DNA of 35,021 nt from Candidatus Uhrbacteria bacterium CG10_big_fil_rev_8_21_14_0_10_48_11 (GCA_002793855.1 PFET01000014.1:1-35021), one strand, 5' to 3'; positions 1-9,550 are shown, numbered from the stretch's first letter. Notes: generated by a model from the sequence alone, not told the origin. Translations and numbers: made by a program.

Positions 1-110
1 TTTTTGAGCCACGCGGAGCGTGGCAAATCCTCTTAAAATCAGGCTTTAGCGCCCGCAGGGCGCGTGCCGAGGCGCTTTGCATCGAGGCAACAAACGCCGA
101 ACATACAATT

Positions 111-185
111 TGGCTCCGGGGGTGGGACTCGAACCCACGACCAATGCGTTAACAGCGCACTGCTCTACCGCTGAGCTACCCCGGA
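111..185 (-). tRNA. tRNA-Asn (anticodon GTT), CCA encoded
   Basis: Minus strand reads TCCGGGGTAGCTCAGCGGTAGAGCAGTGCGCTGTTAACGCATTGGTCGTGGGTTCGAGTCCCACCCCCGGAGCCA; 7-bp acceptor TCCGGGG/CCCCGGA, anticodon loop CTGTTAA, T-loop TTCGAGT. Confidence 0.96.
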
Positions 186-228
186 ACAAACTTTTTAACG
201 TAAAAGCATCATACTATATTCGGAGAAA

Positions 229-708
229 TTGACAACTTCCCTTGGCTGGGCAGAATGGCCTATTTATAGTACGCTCTTTGAAATACCTATGCTGCACGAA
301 TTTATCATCTTACTTCTCGCTCTTGCCGGCCTCTCTGTTGCCGGCTACATCCGCTGGAAGAAAGGTCAGTCGCACCCCTTTGTCTGCCCGATCAAGTTTC
401 ACTGCGACGCAGTGGTTAAGAGTGACTACGCGAAGCTGTTCGGCATTCCGGTTGAAGTCTTGGGAATCCTCTACTACGCCGGCATCGCCCTTTCCTATAC
501 CCTATTTCTTTTGACTTCACTAGAAGCAACGACAACCTTCGTGATGCTCGTTATGTTCGTCTCTTTTGTCGCCTTTGTTTTTTCTCTCTACCTCACCGCC
601 GTGCAGGCGTTTGTCCTTAAGCAGTGGTGCACCTGGTGCCTTATGTCAGCAACCATTTGTACCCTTATCTTCATCGCTTCTTACATTGGCTGGAGTATAG
701 CATCATAA
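229..708 (+). CDS. Vitamin K epoxide reductase (VKOR) family membrane protein
   Basis: Four-helix membrane protein with the C...C pair in CPIKFHCDAVVKSDYAKLFGIPVEVLGILYY and the CTWC redox motif; TTG start preceded by GGAG (alternative ATG at 289). Confidence 0.88.
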   Translation: MTTSLGWAEWPIYSTLFEIPMLHEFIILLLALAGLSVAGYIRWKKGQSHPFVCPIKFHCDAVVKSDYAKLFGIPVEVLGILYYAGIALSYTLFLLTSLEATTTFVMLVMFVSFVAFVFSLYLTAVQAFVLKQWCTWCLMSATICTLIFIASYIGWSIAS

Positions 709-736
709 AAAGAGCGGTCAGGCGACCGCTCTTTTT
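706..736. terminator. Bidirectional intrinsic terminator between convergent genes
   Basis: AAAAAGAGCGGTC-AGGC-GACCGCTCTTTTTT; perfect stem with A-tract and T-tract between 708(+) and 751(-). Confidence 0.88.
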
Positions 737-750
737 TGCCGTTATTTTTA

Positions 751-1194
751 CTAAGCGACGATCTCGTCCGCTTTCTTTTTTCTTCCCATGGGCGCGTACG
801 ATCCGGGTCCCATCAGGGAAAGCGACGCGGCGGCTGCCAGCATAAGAATATCAAGTTCCGCTTTTGATACATTAAGACCTCTCACGTAAGTAACGATAAA
901 CAAAAACTCCAGTACAAACAGAAGCCCCACCTTCTCTACGTAAAGGCCAAGCAAAATCGCAATGCCGCCAAACACTTCGAGAAGCGCAATAACCCATGAA
1001 AAAAACGTCGGCGCTGGAATTGCCATTGAACCTAAGAACCCCGCAAAACCAGTAATCCCTAACGGCCCAACCAGCTTCGCCCAGCCATGAGTAATAATAA
1101 TGAGTGCAAACGCCAACCGAACAATGAGAAGCGCCGTTGAGCGCATACATTGTTTCGTACAATTTTCATTGCGACAGATGAGGCATTTTTTCAT
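751..1194 (-). CDS. DoxX family membrane protein
   Basis: RLAFALIIITHGWAKL and FLGSMAIPAPTFFSWVIALLEVFGGIAILLGL are DoxX-like; four hydrophobic segments. Confidence 0.8.
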   Translation of the reverse strand: MKKCLICRNENCTKQCMRSTALLIVRLAFALIIITHGWAKLVGPLGITGFAGFLGSMAIPAPTFFSWVIALLEVFGGIAILLGLYVEKVGLLFVLEFLFIVTYVRGLNVSKAELDILMLAAAASLSLMGPGSYAPMGRKKKADEIVA

Positions 1195-1225
1195 AGATAC
1201 GCAGTAAAAAAGTTAGCAAAGCAAT

Positions 1226-2509
1226 TTAGTAATCGCGCAGCCGATCGATGAGTTCGTGCTTCTTAATTTTCTCAAGAGCTTTGGCTTCGATTTGCCGAAT
1301 ACGTTCACGGGTAACGCCAAACTCACTCCCCACTTCTTCAAGGGTATGGGCGACACCGTCCTCTAAACCAAAACGCATCTCTAAAATTTTCTGCTCTCGC
1401 GGGGTAAGCTCTTGAATAACCTGCTTGACGTAGTCTTTCAACAGTTGCAACGCCGCGGCGCGATCCGGCGTCATATTCTTTACGTCTTCGATAAAGTCTT
1501 CAAGCGTCGAGTCTTCATCGTCTTCACCGACCGAAGTCTCAAGCGAAATAGTATCCTGCGAAATTTTCATGATGTGCCGAATCTTGTCGACCGTCTCCCC
1601 CATCTCTGCGGCAATTTCTTCTGGGTACGGCTCGCGACCGAGATCCTGAATGAGCTGACGCTCAATCTGCTGAAACTTGTTGATAGTTTCAACCATATGG
1701 ACCGGAATACGAATGGTGCGCGACTGGTCAGCCAGCGCGCGGGTAATAGCCTGACGAATCCACCAAGTGGCGTAGGTTGAAAACTTGTAGCCCTTACGGT
1801 ACTCAAACTTTTCAACGGCACGGAAGAGTCCAATGTTCCCCTCTTGAACGAGATCGAGAAGCGAAAGTTTTTTACCGGTAAACTTTTTTGCAATTGATAC
1901 AACCAAACGCAGGTTTGCTTCAATGAGCCGCTTCTTCGCCTCTTCGTCGCCTCGCTCTTTTCGCTTAGCAAGCGCCACCTCTTCGTCGGCGGTAAGCAGT
2001 GGCACCTTACCAATTTCTCGGAGATACATTTGAATCGAATCGGTTGAAATGTCAGTCAAATCAAGCCGGCGCTTATCAGACGGCGTACCCATACGCTGAG
2101 CAAGGACTTCGCGCTTGCCTACATGGTGCATATCAAGAATGCCTGTACCGGTACCGACAGCCTGAATGCCAATGTCTTCCAGCTTATCAAGGAACGCTTC
2201 GTAGTCAGTCAAATATTCTTCTACCTCCGGAAAAGTATACAAAATTTCATTCTCGGTAATAAACCCCCTAGACCGTCCTTTGGCAAGCAGGGCCGACACG
2301 CGCACTTCGTCTGGTACAATCTTCACACGTTTTTGCGGCTTTGCAGCAACACGAGTTGAGCGCGTACGTTTTACCGCAGCCGCTTTTTTGACGGTCTTCT
2401 TCTTTACTACTTTCTTTGTCGGCTTTTTTGCTTTGGCAGTTGTTTTCTTTACGGTGCGCTTGGCTGGTTTCTTCTTACCAGCAGCTTTCATCTTCTTCTT
2501 TATAGGCAT
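1226..2509 (-). CDS. rpoD: RNA polymerase primary sigma factor (sigma-70) with Lys-rich N-terminal tail
   Basis: Sigma regions 2-4: [79 protein letters not shown] and [27 protein letters not shown]. Confidence 0.97.
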   Translation of the reverse strand: MPIKKKMKAAGKKKPAKRTVKKTTAKAKKPTKKVVKKKTVKKAAAVKRTRSTRVAAKPQKRVKIVPDEVRVSALLAKGRSRGFITENEILYTFPEVEEYLTDYEAFLDKLEDIGIQAVGTGTGILDMHHVGKREVLAQRMGTPSDKRRLDLTDISTDSIQMYLREIGKVPLLTADEEVALAKRKERGDEEAKKRLIEANLRLVVSIAKKFTGKKLSLLDLVQEGNIGLFRAVEKFEYRKGYKFSTYATWWIRQAITRALADQSRTIRIPVHMVETINKFQQIERQLIQDLGREPYPEEIAAEMGETVDKIRHIMKISQDTISLETSVGEDDEDSTLEDFIEDVKNMTPDRAAALQLLKDYVKQVIQELTPREQKILEMRFGLEDGVAHTLEEVGSEFGVTRERIRQIEAKALEKIKKHELIDRLRDY

Positions 2510-2510
2510 G

Positions 2511-4343
2511 CTAAAAATCTAACGTGGTTAATGCAGCGCTATCATTTTGAAATTGTGTAACCAACTCCCTAAGACGGGTTTCATCTCTGGGGGTAGCAGA
2601 CTCGGCGATCCGGATTTCTTGTTCCAATCGCTGCAGTCGTTCTTGAAGTTTCCGTTTGCGCAAACGGCGAACAGTCTCGTTGAGTTCGCGTTGAATATCA
2701 GCTTCTGGGAGAAGCGAAAAATCGCTCTCGGCGCGAAGCGAGAGAACATCGAGCGTTTGTAAAAGCACGCCGGCATTGGGTTCATTGGCGAGCGTCTGAC
2801 GGAACGCGTCACCCTGCCATGCAGGCGGCTGTTCTGCGCTCTCTCTAGTATAGAAAACGACCATCAGCTTGTACAGGGCACTGAGCTCTGGCGCCAAAAA
2901 CTCAGGCTCAATTTCGTCAAAAACAAACTTGGCCTCTTTTGGCGCGGCAAAGACTAATGCAATGAGTCGTTCTGACAAGTTGCGCAATACGTCAATCGGA
3001 CGTGAGGAAGAAACGTTGCTAGCAGCTGCCGGTCTCTGTGTTACCGATTTGGATGCTGGTAAAAGCTGACGCAAATCCCCTTCCGGCACGCCAACCAGTG
3101 CAGAGAGTCGCTTAAGGTAATGATTTTTAGCAATTACATCTGGAACGCGGGCAACGACGGGCAATAAACTACGAGCCACTTCGCGTTTGTCCTCTAGCTT
3201 AGTGAGGTCGCGATCTTCTGACGCGCGTCGAAAAAGCGTATCAAGCAGCGGTTCGGCTTTTGCTATCGCCGAGCGCCACAATTCTGGATTTTCTCTAATA
3301 CACTCGTCGGGATCTTTGAACGTTTTACCTTTCGCTCCTGTTGGTAGCCCAATGAGAAGCACCTCCAGTCCATTCTCAAGCGCAGCGATGAGCCCGCGCA
3401 TAGTCGCCGCTTCGCCAGCACTGTCGGTGTCAAAAGCAAAGGCGACTTTAGGCGTATAGCGTTTAATGAGCCGCACCTGTTCACCAGTAAGCGCCGTACC
3501 GGAAGCTGCCACCACATTCTTGATACCAGCTTGGTGAGAGGTAATGACATCTACATTTCCTTCAACCACAATAACGACACCATCGGTACGCACCACGGTT
3601 TTCGCCCTGTCCAACCCATAGAGTACCTCTCCTTTTTTATAGAGCAACGTCTCAGGAGTGTTAACGTACTTCGCCTCGGCTTCCGTACCGGGCATGGCGC
3701 GACCGGTCGCACCAACTACCTGTCCATGCGCATTGGTGAGCGGAAACATAATGCGATTTCGAAACCGGTCGTAAACGCTGCGTCCTCGGGTCGCCATCTT
3801 GTGCGCAGCTACACCGGCGCGAATCATATCTTCGTCCGCCACCCCCTGCTTAGCAAGAAAGGTAACAAGGGCATCCCATGAGTTCGGCGCAAACCCAAGA
3901 CGCCAATCACGAATGGTGGCTGGTAAAATCTGCCGCGTGTTCTGCAGGTACTCTCTTGCCTCGCGCGCCTCATCGCTGTTCCATAATGTCTCCTGCCAAA
4001 ATTGTATAGCCATTGCCAACACCCGCCCGACGCGCTCACGCTCGGTTCGCTTTTCTGGCGCTTCCGTGGTTACCCGCACCCCTGCCTTTGTACCCAACAG
4101 GCGCAAAGCGTCTGGAAACTCTAACCCTTCCTGCTTCATTACAAAAGAAAAAATATCGCCACCTTCACCGCAACCAAAACAGTGCCACATTTGTTTTGGC
4201 TTACTGACCATAAATGATGCCGATTTCTCCTGATGAAAAGGACAGCGTGCCTTGTAGTTTGCGCCAGAAGGTTTAAGTTCGATGTACTCGCCAAGTACAT
4301 CAACAATATCTAGCCGCGATTTTATTTCTTCTGCCGGTGTCAT
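2511..4343 (-). CDS. dnaG: DNA primase
   Basis: N-terminal zinc finger ([36 protein letters not shown]) and Toprim motifs ([22 protein letters not shown]). Confidence 0.97.
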   Translation of the reverse strand: MTPAEEIKSRLDIVDVLGEYIELKPSGANYKARCPFHQEKSASFMVSKPKQMWHCFGCGEGGDIFSFVMKQEGLEFPDALRLLGTKAGVRVTTEAPEKRTERERVGRVLAMAIQFWQETLWNSDEAREAREYLQNTRQILPATIRDWRLGFAPNSWDALVTFLAKQGVADEDMIRAGVAAHKMATRGRSVYDRFRNRIMFPLTNAHGQVVGATGRAMPGTEAEAKYVNTPETLLYKKGEVLYGLDRAKTVVRTDGVVIVVEGNVDVITSHQAGIKNVVAASGTALTGEQVRLIKRYTPKVAFAFDTDSAGEAATMRGLIAALENGLEVLLIGLPTGAKGKTFKDPDECIRENPELWRSAIAKAEPLLDTLFRRASEDRDLTKLEDKREVARSLLPVVARVPDVIAKNHYLKRLSALVGVPEGDLRQLLPASKSVTQRPAAASNVSSSRPIDVLRNLSERLIALVFAAPKEAKFVFDEIEPEFLAPELSALYKLMVVFYTRESAEQPPAWQGDAFRQTLANEPNAGVLLQTLDVLSLRAESDFSLLPEADIQRELNETVRRLRKRKLQERLQRLEQEIRIAESATPRDETRLRELVTQFQNDSAALTTLDF

Positions 4344-4813
4344 AGTTTACGGTGCATTTGTTCAAAAAGTGCTAGCGCTGCTTTGACCGCATGGTATCCG
4401 CGGTTACCGTTGTCGTCCGCCGCGCGCGCAACTGCTTGTTCAAACGTGTTGGCAGTAATAATGCCAAGACCGATCGGGACTCCGCTCGTTGTTGCAGAAG
4501 TGAGAATGCTTTCCGTTACCGCTCGCGCTAAATGTTCGTCGTGCGAAGTCTCTCCTTTGACAATAGCACCAAGTGCAATAATAGCGTCGTAGCGTACCGC
4601 TTTTGCTAAATGAGCCGCCAGCTCGGCAACCTCAAACGAACCAGCAACAGGATAGGTATCAATATGCGCCTCCGCCACACCAGCCTCGCTAAGCGCGCGC
4701 GTGGCACCACGCTGGAGACCTTCGGTCACCTCAGGGTTAAACTGACCGGCAATAATCGCCACCCGAAAATCACTTCTATTGACGGTCGTAATATTATCGA
4801 CTGATTTGTGCAT
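4340..4813 (-). CDS. ribH: 6,7-dimethyl-8-ribityllumazine synthase
   Basis: FNPEVTEGLQRGATRALSEAGV, VAGSFEVAELA, GAIVKGETSHDEHLARAV, GIITANTFEQA are lumazine synthase signatures. Confidence 0.95.
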   Translation of the reverse strand: MHKSVDNITTVNRSDFRVAIIAGQFNPEVTEGLQRGATRALSEAGVAEAHIDTYPVAGSFEVAELAAHLAKAVRYDAIIALGAIVKGETSHDEHLARAVTESILTSATTSGVPIGLGIITANTFEQAVARAADDNGNRGYHAVKAALALFEQMHRKL

Positions 4814-5375
4814 TAACGTAGCGCGCTAGCATATCAAATTCGACATTAGCATACCTCCCCTTTTTAAGTAACCCAAGCGTTGTATGCGTAGTAGTATACG
4901 GGATAAGAAAAACCGAACACGATACCGAGCTGACGGCAGCAACCGTCAGGCTTACCCCGTCAATGGCAATAGATCCTTTTTCGGCAACCAGCCCTTTTGC
5001 TTTTGCTGGCAAGCGAAATACGAGACGCCTTCCACGCGCGTTACTGACGGTCTCCTCTACTCGACAGGCAGCATCAACATGGCCAAACACAAAATGTCCA
5101 TCAACCGCATCTTTGAGACGAAGAGACGGTTCAATGTTGAGCGCCTCACCGATGTTGATTTTAGAAAGCGTGGTACGCCGCATGGTTTCTGGCATAACGC
5201 TAAAGGTATACTCATGTCGCTGCTGTTTTTCGACGGTAAGACAAACACCATTGACCGCAATGCTGTCACCAACTTTTGCCAAAAGCTTCGGTATGGCAAC
5301 GACAAACTGGTCAGCTATTGTTTTGTGCTGATGCCGCTTTAGTATGCCGCGATGGCGAATGATACCACTAAACAT
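4794..5375 (-). CDS. ribE: Riboflavin synthase alpha subunit
   Basis: MFSGIIRHRGIL N-terminus and two lumazine-binding repeats (GDSIAVNGVCLTV; KGSIAIDGVSLTV). Confidence 0.95.
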   Translation of the reverse strand: MFSGIIRHRGILKRHQHKTIADQFVVAIPKLLAKVGDSIAVNGVCLTVEKQQRHEYTFSVMPETMRRTTLSKINIGEALNIEPSLRLKDAVDGHFVFGHVDAACRVEETVSNARGRRLVFRLPAKAKGLVAEKGSIAIDGVSLTVAAVSSVSCSVFLIPYTTTHTTLGLLKKGRYANVEFDMLARYVNAQISR

Positions 5376-5757
5376 AAGGGCCGAGATGAGTAAGCGTTGT
5401 TGTTTTAGCGCGCTCTACATCACGCGCAATTTGCAGGGTAAGCATATCGTCACTGCGATACCGACTAAGCACGCGAAGCTTTTTTACCAGTGTTACTTCA
5501 AGCATTGTGCCGTAGAGGTTACCACGATAACCAATGAGATGAACCTCAACCTTATCGTGAACGCCAATGACCACAGCAGCAGAATAACGTCGGGTATTAA
5601 CGGTGGCGATACCGGCGTAGACGCCATCGTTGACTGGATGACGGTTAAAGTAATGACGGGCAAGGTTTGCCGTCGGGTAACCGAGCTTTCGCCCGACCTT
5701 GTCACCGTGAATAACGCGGCCACGAAGTTTACCAAGCGACTTTTGCTCGTAACTCAT
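5368..5757 (-). CDS. Monofunctional riboflavin kinase (RibF C-terminal-type domain alone)
   Basis: LRGRVIHGDKVGRKLGYPTANL, GVYAGIATVN and EVHLIGYRGNLYGTMLEVTLVKKLR match the flavokinase domain; no adenylyltransferase domain present. Confidence 0.88.
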   Translation of the reverse strand: MSYEQKSLGKLRGRVIHGDKVGRKLGYPTANLARHYFNRHPVNDGVYAGIATVNTRRYSAAVVIGVHDKVEVHLIGYRGNLYGTMLEVTLVKKLRVLSRYRSDDMLTLQIARDVERAKTTTLTHLGPYV

Positions 5758-6362
5758 AAACTAACCGCTACTGCTCTGACCGGTGAACCATCAACGGGTA
5801 ACCGAAGCGGAAAAGCGTACAAAGTAAAAGCTCCTTCGCGCACCGCGTTAAGGTTTGTCAAATTTTCAAGCAACAATATCCCTCGCTCTAAAAGATAACG
5901 ATGCTCGATGTACGGCGCGCGGTCGATGCTGCAGCTATCTATACCAACAAGATGCACCTGTTTCTCTGCTAGGTACTCCGCGACCTCGTGTGGCATTTCT
6001 GGATACTCATTAAAATACGCCGCTTCGTAATACTCTTTATCACGACCTGTGTGAAATAATACGGCGTCACCTTTTTGTATCGACAAACGTTTAAGGTCGG
6101 CGAGAACAAAACCAGATGCCACAGACACATAAACCAACCGACCGACCGTTTTAGCAAGCGGCAACGAGTCAGCATTCTCCCCTCCCGCAATGAGGTGCGA
6201 GGGTACATCAAGGTGCGTGCCGGTATGGGTCCCAAGGCAAAGGTAGTGCGCCGCAAACCCATCGTCTTCGATGGTATGGCTTGGGGTCAGCTTTGTTTCT
6301 GGGTCCCCTGGGTAAAGCGGTGTTGCGTTGTCGAGCGGTTGTGAGAGGTCTATAAAGTACAT
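5754..6362 (-). CDS. Cyclase family protein (kynurenine formamidase-like)
   Basis: DLSQPLDNATPLYPGDP and LGTHTGTHLDVPSHLIAGG metal-binding motif of the cyclase/KynB family. Confidence 0.88.
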   Translation of the reverse strand: MYFIDLSQPLDNATPLYPGDPETKLTPSHTIEDDGFAAHYLCLGTHTGTHLDVPSHLIAGGENADSLPLAKTVGRLVYVSVASGFVLADLKRLSIQKGDAVLFHTGRDKEYYEAAYFNEYPEMPHEVAEYLAEKQVHLVGIDSCSIDRAPYIEHRYLLERGILLLENLTNLNAVREGAFTLYAFPLRLPVDGSPVRAVAVSL

Positions 6363-6414
6363 ATACGAAAACAGTAGCGCGGGTACGGCACTCGGTCAAT
6401 TTTGTCTGCTATGC

Positions 6415-6420
6415 TATACT
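6415..6420 (+). promoter_or_regulatory. Extended -10 promoter element of the epimerase gene
   Basis: TGCTATACT (TGn extended -10) ending 10 nt before the ATG at 6431. Confidence 0.6.
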
Positions 6421-6430
6421 CCCCACTACT

Positions 6431-7363
6431 ATGAAAGCATTGGTAACCGGCGGAGCCGGTTTTATCGGAAGTCACTTGGTCGACGCGCTACTTGATCGCG
6501 ACGACACGGTGATTGTGCTCGACAATTTCTCTAGCGGCAAAGAAGAAAACTTGGCAGCCCACAAAAACAATAATCGCCTCGTCGTTGTGCGTGGAGATCT
6601 TAATGATGACCTCTCGCCTATTTTTGAAACTCACAGCTTTGAGGTTGTTTTTCACCTAGCAGCAATACCGCGAGTTCAATTTTCAATTAAGCACCCGGCG
6701 GAGGCGCATCGCGCCAACGTCGACGGTACGGTAAATATACTTGAACACTGCCGGCGCTTTAACGTACCGAGATTTGTTTTCTCCTCAAGTTCGTCCCTCT
6801 ACGGCAATCAACCAACAATGCCGCTAGTCGAAACAATGACACCAAACCCAATGTCACCCTATGCGCTTCATAAGCTGGTTGGCGAGCAATACTGCCGACT
6901 CTACGCCCAACTTTACCAGACAGAAACTATTGCACTCAGGTACTTTAACGTCTTCGGTCCGCGAATGGATCCCAACGGTGAATACGCCTGCCTCATTCCC
7001 AAATTTGCCGCTCGCTATCTTGGCAACGAACAGCCGGTCATCAATGGCGACGGCGAACAAACACGCGATTTCACTTTTGTCTCAACGATTGTAGCGGCTA
7101 ACATTGCTGCTGGAACAACTAGCAACAAAGAAGTACTTGGTTCTGCTGTTAACGTCGGCACTGGCACAGAAACAAGCGTCAATGATGTCGCGGCCATGCT
7201 AAAAAAACTCACAGGGTCATCCCTAGAACCAAAAAACGGACCAGCAGTTATAGAACCAAAAAATACTCGGGCGGATACCGACAGGCTGTTGTCGCTACTA
7301 AAGGTAAAGCCGACCGTTACCCTCGAAGCAGGCGTACAAAAAACAATAGACGCTTTGCGTTAA
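6431..7363 (+). CDS. NAD-dependent epimerase/dehydratase (UDP-glucose 4-epimerase-like)
   Basis: MKALVTGGAGFIGSHLVDALL Rossmann motif, SSSSLYG and YALHK (YxxxK) catalytic motif, RYFNVFGPRMDPNGEYA. Confidence 0.92.
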   Translation: MKALVTGGAGFIGSHLVDALLDRDDTVIVLDNFSSGKEENLAAHKNNNRLVVVRGDLNDDLSPIFETHSFEVVFHLAAIPRVQFSIKHPAEAHRANVDGTVNILEHCRRFNVPRFVFSSSSSLYGNQPTMPLVETMTPNPMSPYALHKLVGEQYCRLYAQLYQTETIALRYFNVFGPRMDPNGEYACLIPKFAARYLGNEQPVINGDGEQTRDFTFVSTIVAANIAAGTTSNKEVLGSAVNVGTGTETSVNDVAAMLKKLTGSSLEPKNGPAVIEPKNTRADTDRLLSLLKVKPTVTLEAGVQKTIDALR

Positions 7364-7431
7364 CATCGTTTGCACTATTTTCAAGAATAACTTTCGGTCA
7401 CGCGCCACTGCTTACAGAATTCGACGTCCAG

Positions 7432-8244
7432 TCAAGCTCGCAGCAACGCTTCAATTCGCGGCATTGCGCGTTCGGTTTCTTCTGCGCCAATCTTTATAAT
7501 CTTAGTACCTATCTCTTGTGTAAAGTAACGTCGCCAACTTGAAAGTCCGGTATAGGGAAGGTACGGCTCAATAATTACGTCAGAAGATGACAGCGAATAA
7601 CGAGTAAGGGCGTGGCGCATAATTTCGAAACTTCTAGAAGTAACGTTGGTAAGTGTCGTTTCAATTTTCCCAACGTCCGCGCTACTTGGAAGATTGTTTA
7701 AGGTAATCGAAATAACGATGTCTGCTCCCATGCCACGCACAATATCATCCGGCACCGGATTGGTGACGCCTCCATCAACCAGCGTTTTACCGGCATACAC
7801 AACCGGACGGAAAATAGTCGGCACCGCCATACTTGCCCGCACCGCCGGTGCTAGTTTACCTTCGGTAAAAATAACCTGCTTACCTTCGATAAAATCGGTT
7901 GCTACAACGCCAAGCGGTACATGAACATCGGCAAACGTTTTGTCGTTGAAAAAAATGGTAAGAAGCTTTTCTACCTTTTCCCCCTTAACGAGCCCACCGC
8001 GAAAAGTCGGCTCAAAAAATGCCTGTAATTTTTCTTTGCGCTTGCCGATAGTTTCCGCTGCCAATTTGTCGATGTCTTGATAGAGTGCATAATGAGCACC
8101 TACCCACGCGCCAATTGAGCTGCCGGCAATGTAATCAATCGGAATATTATGTTTAACCAGTGTCTTCACGACACCAACGTGAACCATACCGCGAATACCT
8201 CCACTGCCTAGCGCCAAGCCAACTTTTTTTCTGGTTTTTTTCAT
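7432..8244 (-). CDS. Patatin-like phospholipase family protein (RssA-like)
   Basis: GLALGSGGIRGMVHVGV oxyanion motif, GSSIGAWVGA (GxSxG), VDGGVTNPVP (catalytic D-G). Confidence 0.92.
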   Translation of the reverse strand: MKKTRKKVGLALGSGGIRGMVHVGVVKTLVKHNIPIDYIAGSSIGAWVGAHYALYQDIDKLAAETIGKRKEKLQAFFEPTFRGGLVKGEKVEKLLTIFFNDKTFADVHVPLGVVATDFIEGKQVIFTEGKLAPAVRASMAVPTIFRPVVYAGKTLVDGGVTNPVPDDIVRGMGADIVISITLNNLPSSADVGKIETTLTNVTSRSFEIMRHALTRYSLSSSDVIIEPYLPYTGLSSWRRYFTQEIGTKIIKIGAEETERAMPRIEALLRA

Positions 8245-8376
8245 ACTGAAACTATAGCTTTTTCTTTACCAAATGGGAACTAGTCAAATCGCATCCCCGC
8301 TTGACTGAGAGACAAAAAACCTCTAGATAGTCGCAAAACTACCGTAAACAGACGGTAGCAGCAACAAGAGGGTACA

Positions 8377-8850
8377 ATGAAAAAGGGAAGAGGAGAGGAG
8401 CTGCTGCCGGACCTGGCAGGAGCTTCTGAAGAGGTTATTCGCCTCGCGATTGACCAAGAAGCAAAAGGGTTATCTATTCCGACCGAAGAGTGGGTAGGTC
8501 TTGTGCCGACGTTTGCCGTACGGACAGTAATGTTTGCTAACCCAATGGAAACGGGTACGCAGCCCTACGCTATTTTCCGTCGCCGTAGGGATAGATGGGT
8601 TGTAACGACTCAGCCGCGAATCAAGGCTGTCGACCTTACGGCTGAAATCCCAGAAACCCACTGCCTTTGTGATCGCACTGTCAAAACTGAGATTTGCTAC
8701 GACTGGGATATTGGTCACCACGTCGTGGCGTTCCATATATTTGGAACCACAGGTCTCACTCAACTGCTCGACTACTTTGAAACAAGATTCGGCAGCAAAA
8801 TGTGCGTTCCTGAATGGTTCATCATTCCCAGAGATGAACGCTGGGTCTAA
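8377..8850 (+). CDS. Hypothetical protein, no family recognised
   Basis: 157-aa ORF with an AAGAGG ribosome-binding-like site upstream of ATG, isolated on the plus strand and followed by a strong hairpin. Confidence 0.65.
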   Translation: MKKGRGEELLPDLAGASEEVIRLAIDQEAKGLSIPTEEWVGLVPTFAVRTVMFANPMETGTQPYAIFRRRRDRWVVTTQPRIKAVDLTAEIPETHCLCDRTVKTEICYDWDIGHHVVAFHIFGTTGLTQLLDYFETRFGSKMCVPEWFIIPRDERWV

Positions 8851-8871
8851 ATCCCTACGAACCCTGAGCGC

Positions 8872-8900
8872 CCCCCGTCGATGGATAACATCGGCGGGGG
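8872..8900. terminator. Hairpin between convergent genes, probable terminator
   Basis: CCCCCGTCGATG-GATAA-CATCGGCGGGGG, 12-bp stem with one G-T pair, followed by TCAAAACATTTTT. Confidence 0.6.
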
Positions 8901-8911
8901 TCAAAACATTT

Positions 8912-9550
8912 TTAAACAACTTTTTCTTCTTTGCTTTTAAGCCAGCGCACGCCAAGATAGACAAGAGGCGTATCAAGGAGGGCAAAGGCAACTTTAAAAC
9001 CGTAGTAGGGCAAAGCCAACCCCAAGACAAAAAGCGCGGTAAACTTTTGTGCTGCCTGATAAAACGCCAAATACATAAAAACAAGCGTGTCGATGGCTTG
9101 TGAAATAATGGTCGAAACATTGTTTCGCAACCACAAGGCTTTCCCACCAGTCAACTTTTTGATGAGTGCAAACGCCCAAACGTCGTGAAACTGCGCCAAC
9201 AGAAACGCAACAAAACTTGCCACCATAATGCGAAGCGAGCTGCCAAAAATGAGACGATACTGATCATTGTAGGGGTATCGTTCGTGCGGCGGCAGCGCCA
9301 CAAAAACCGCGGTATAGATAAACGTAAGCCCGAGAGCGACCGCCCCCGCCATTACAAACTCTCTTGACATTTTCGGACCGTACACGTCTTCTACAATGTC
9401 AGTAATAAGAAAAGTCAATGGCGACATAAAGATGCCAACCGATACCGAAATACCGAGAATGGCCATAATCTTACTGCCAAGGACATTCATCCCGATAACG
9501 AGAGCAACGAATATCGCAAGAAGTATGACGAGTTTACGAGGCATTTGCAT
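8912..9550 (-). CDS. yhhQ: Queuosine precursor transporter (YhhQ/DUF165 family)
   Basis: NVLGSKIMAILGISVSVGIFMSPLTFLITDIVEDVYG and ISQAIDTLVFMYLAF are typical of YhhQ; start chosen at MQMPRK inside the longer 9568 ORF. Confidence 0.88.
   Translation of the reverse strand: MQMPRKLVILLAIFVALVIGMNVLGSKIMAILGISVSVGIFMSPLTFLITDIVEDVYGPKMSREFVMAGAVALGLTFIYTAVFVALPPHERYPYNDQYRLIFGSSLRIMVASFVAFLLAQFHDVWAFALIKKLTGGKALWLRNNVSTIISQAIDTLVFMYLAFYQAAQKFTALFVLGLALPYYGFKVAFALLDTPLVYLGVRWLKSKEEKVV

Noticed and set aside
1412-5342. Plus-strand ORFs antisense to rpoD, dnaG, ribH and ribE
   Set aside because: Shadow ORFs opposite strongly recognised genes, with no family similarity or ribosome-binding context.
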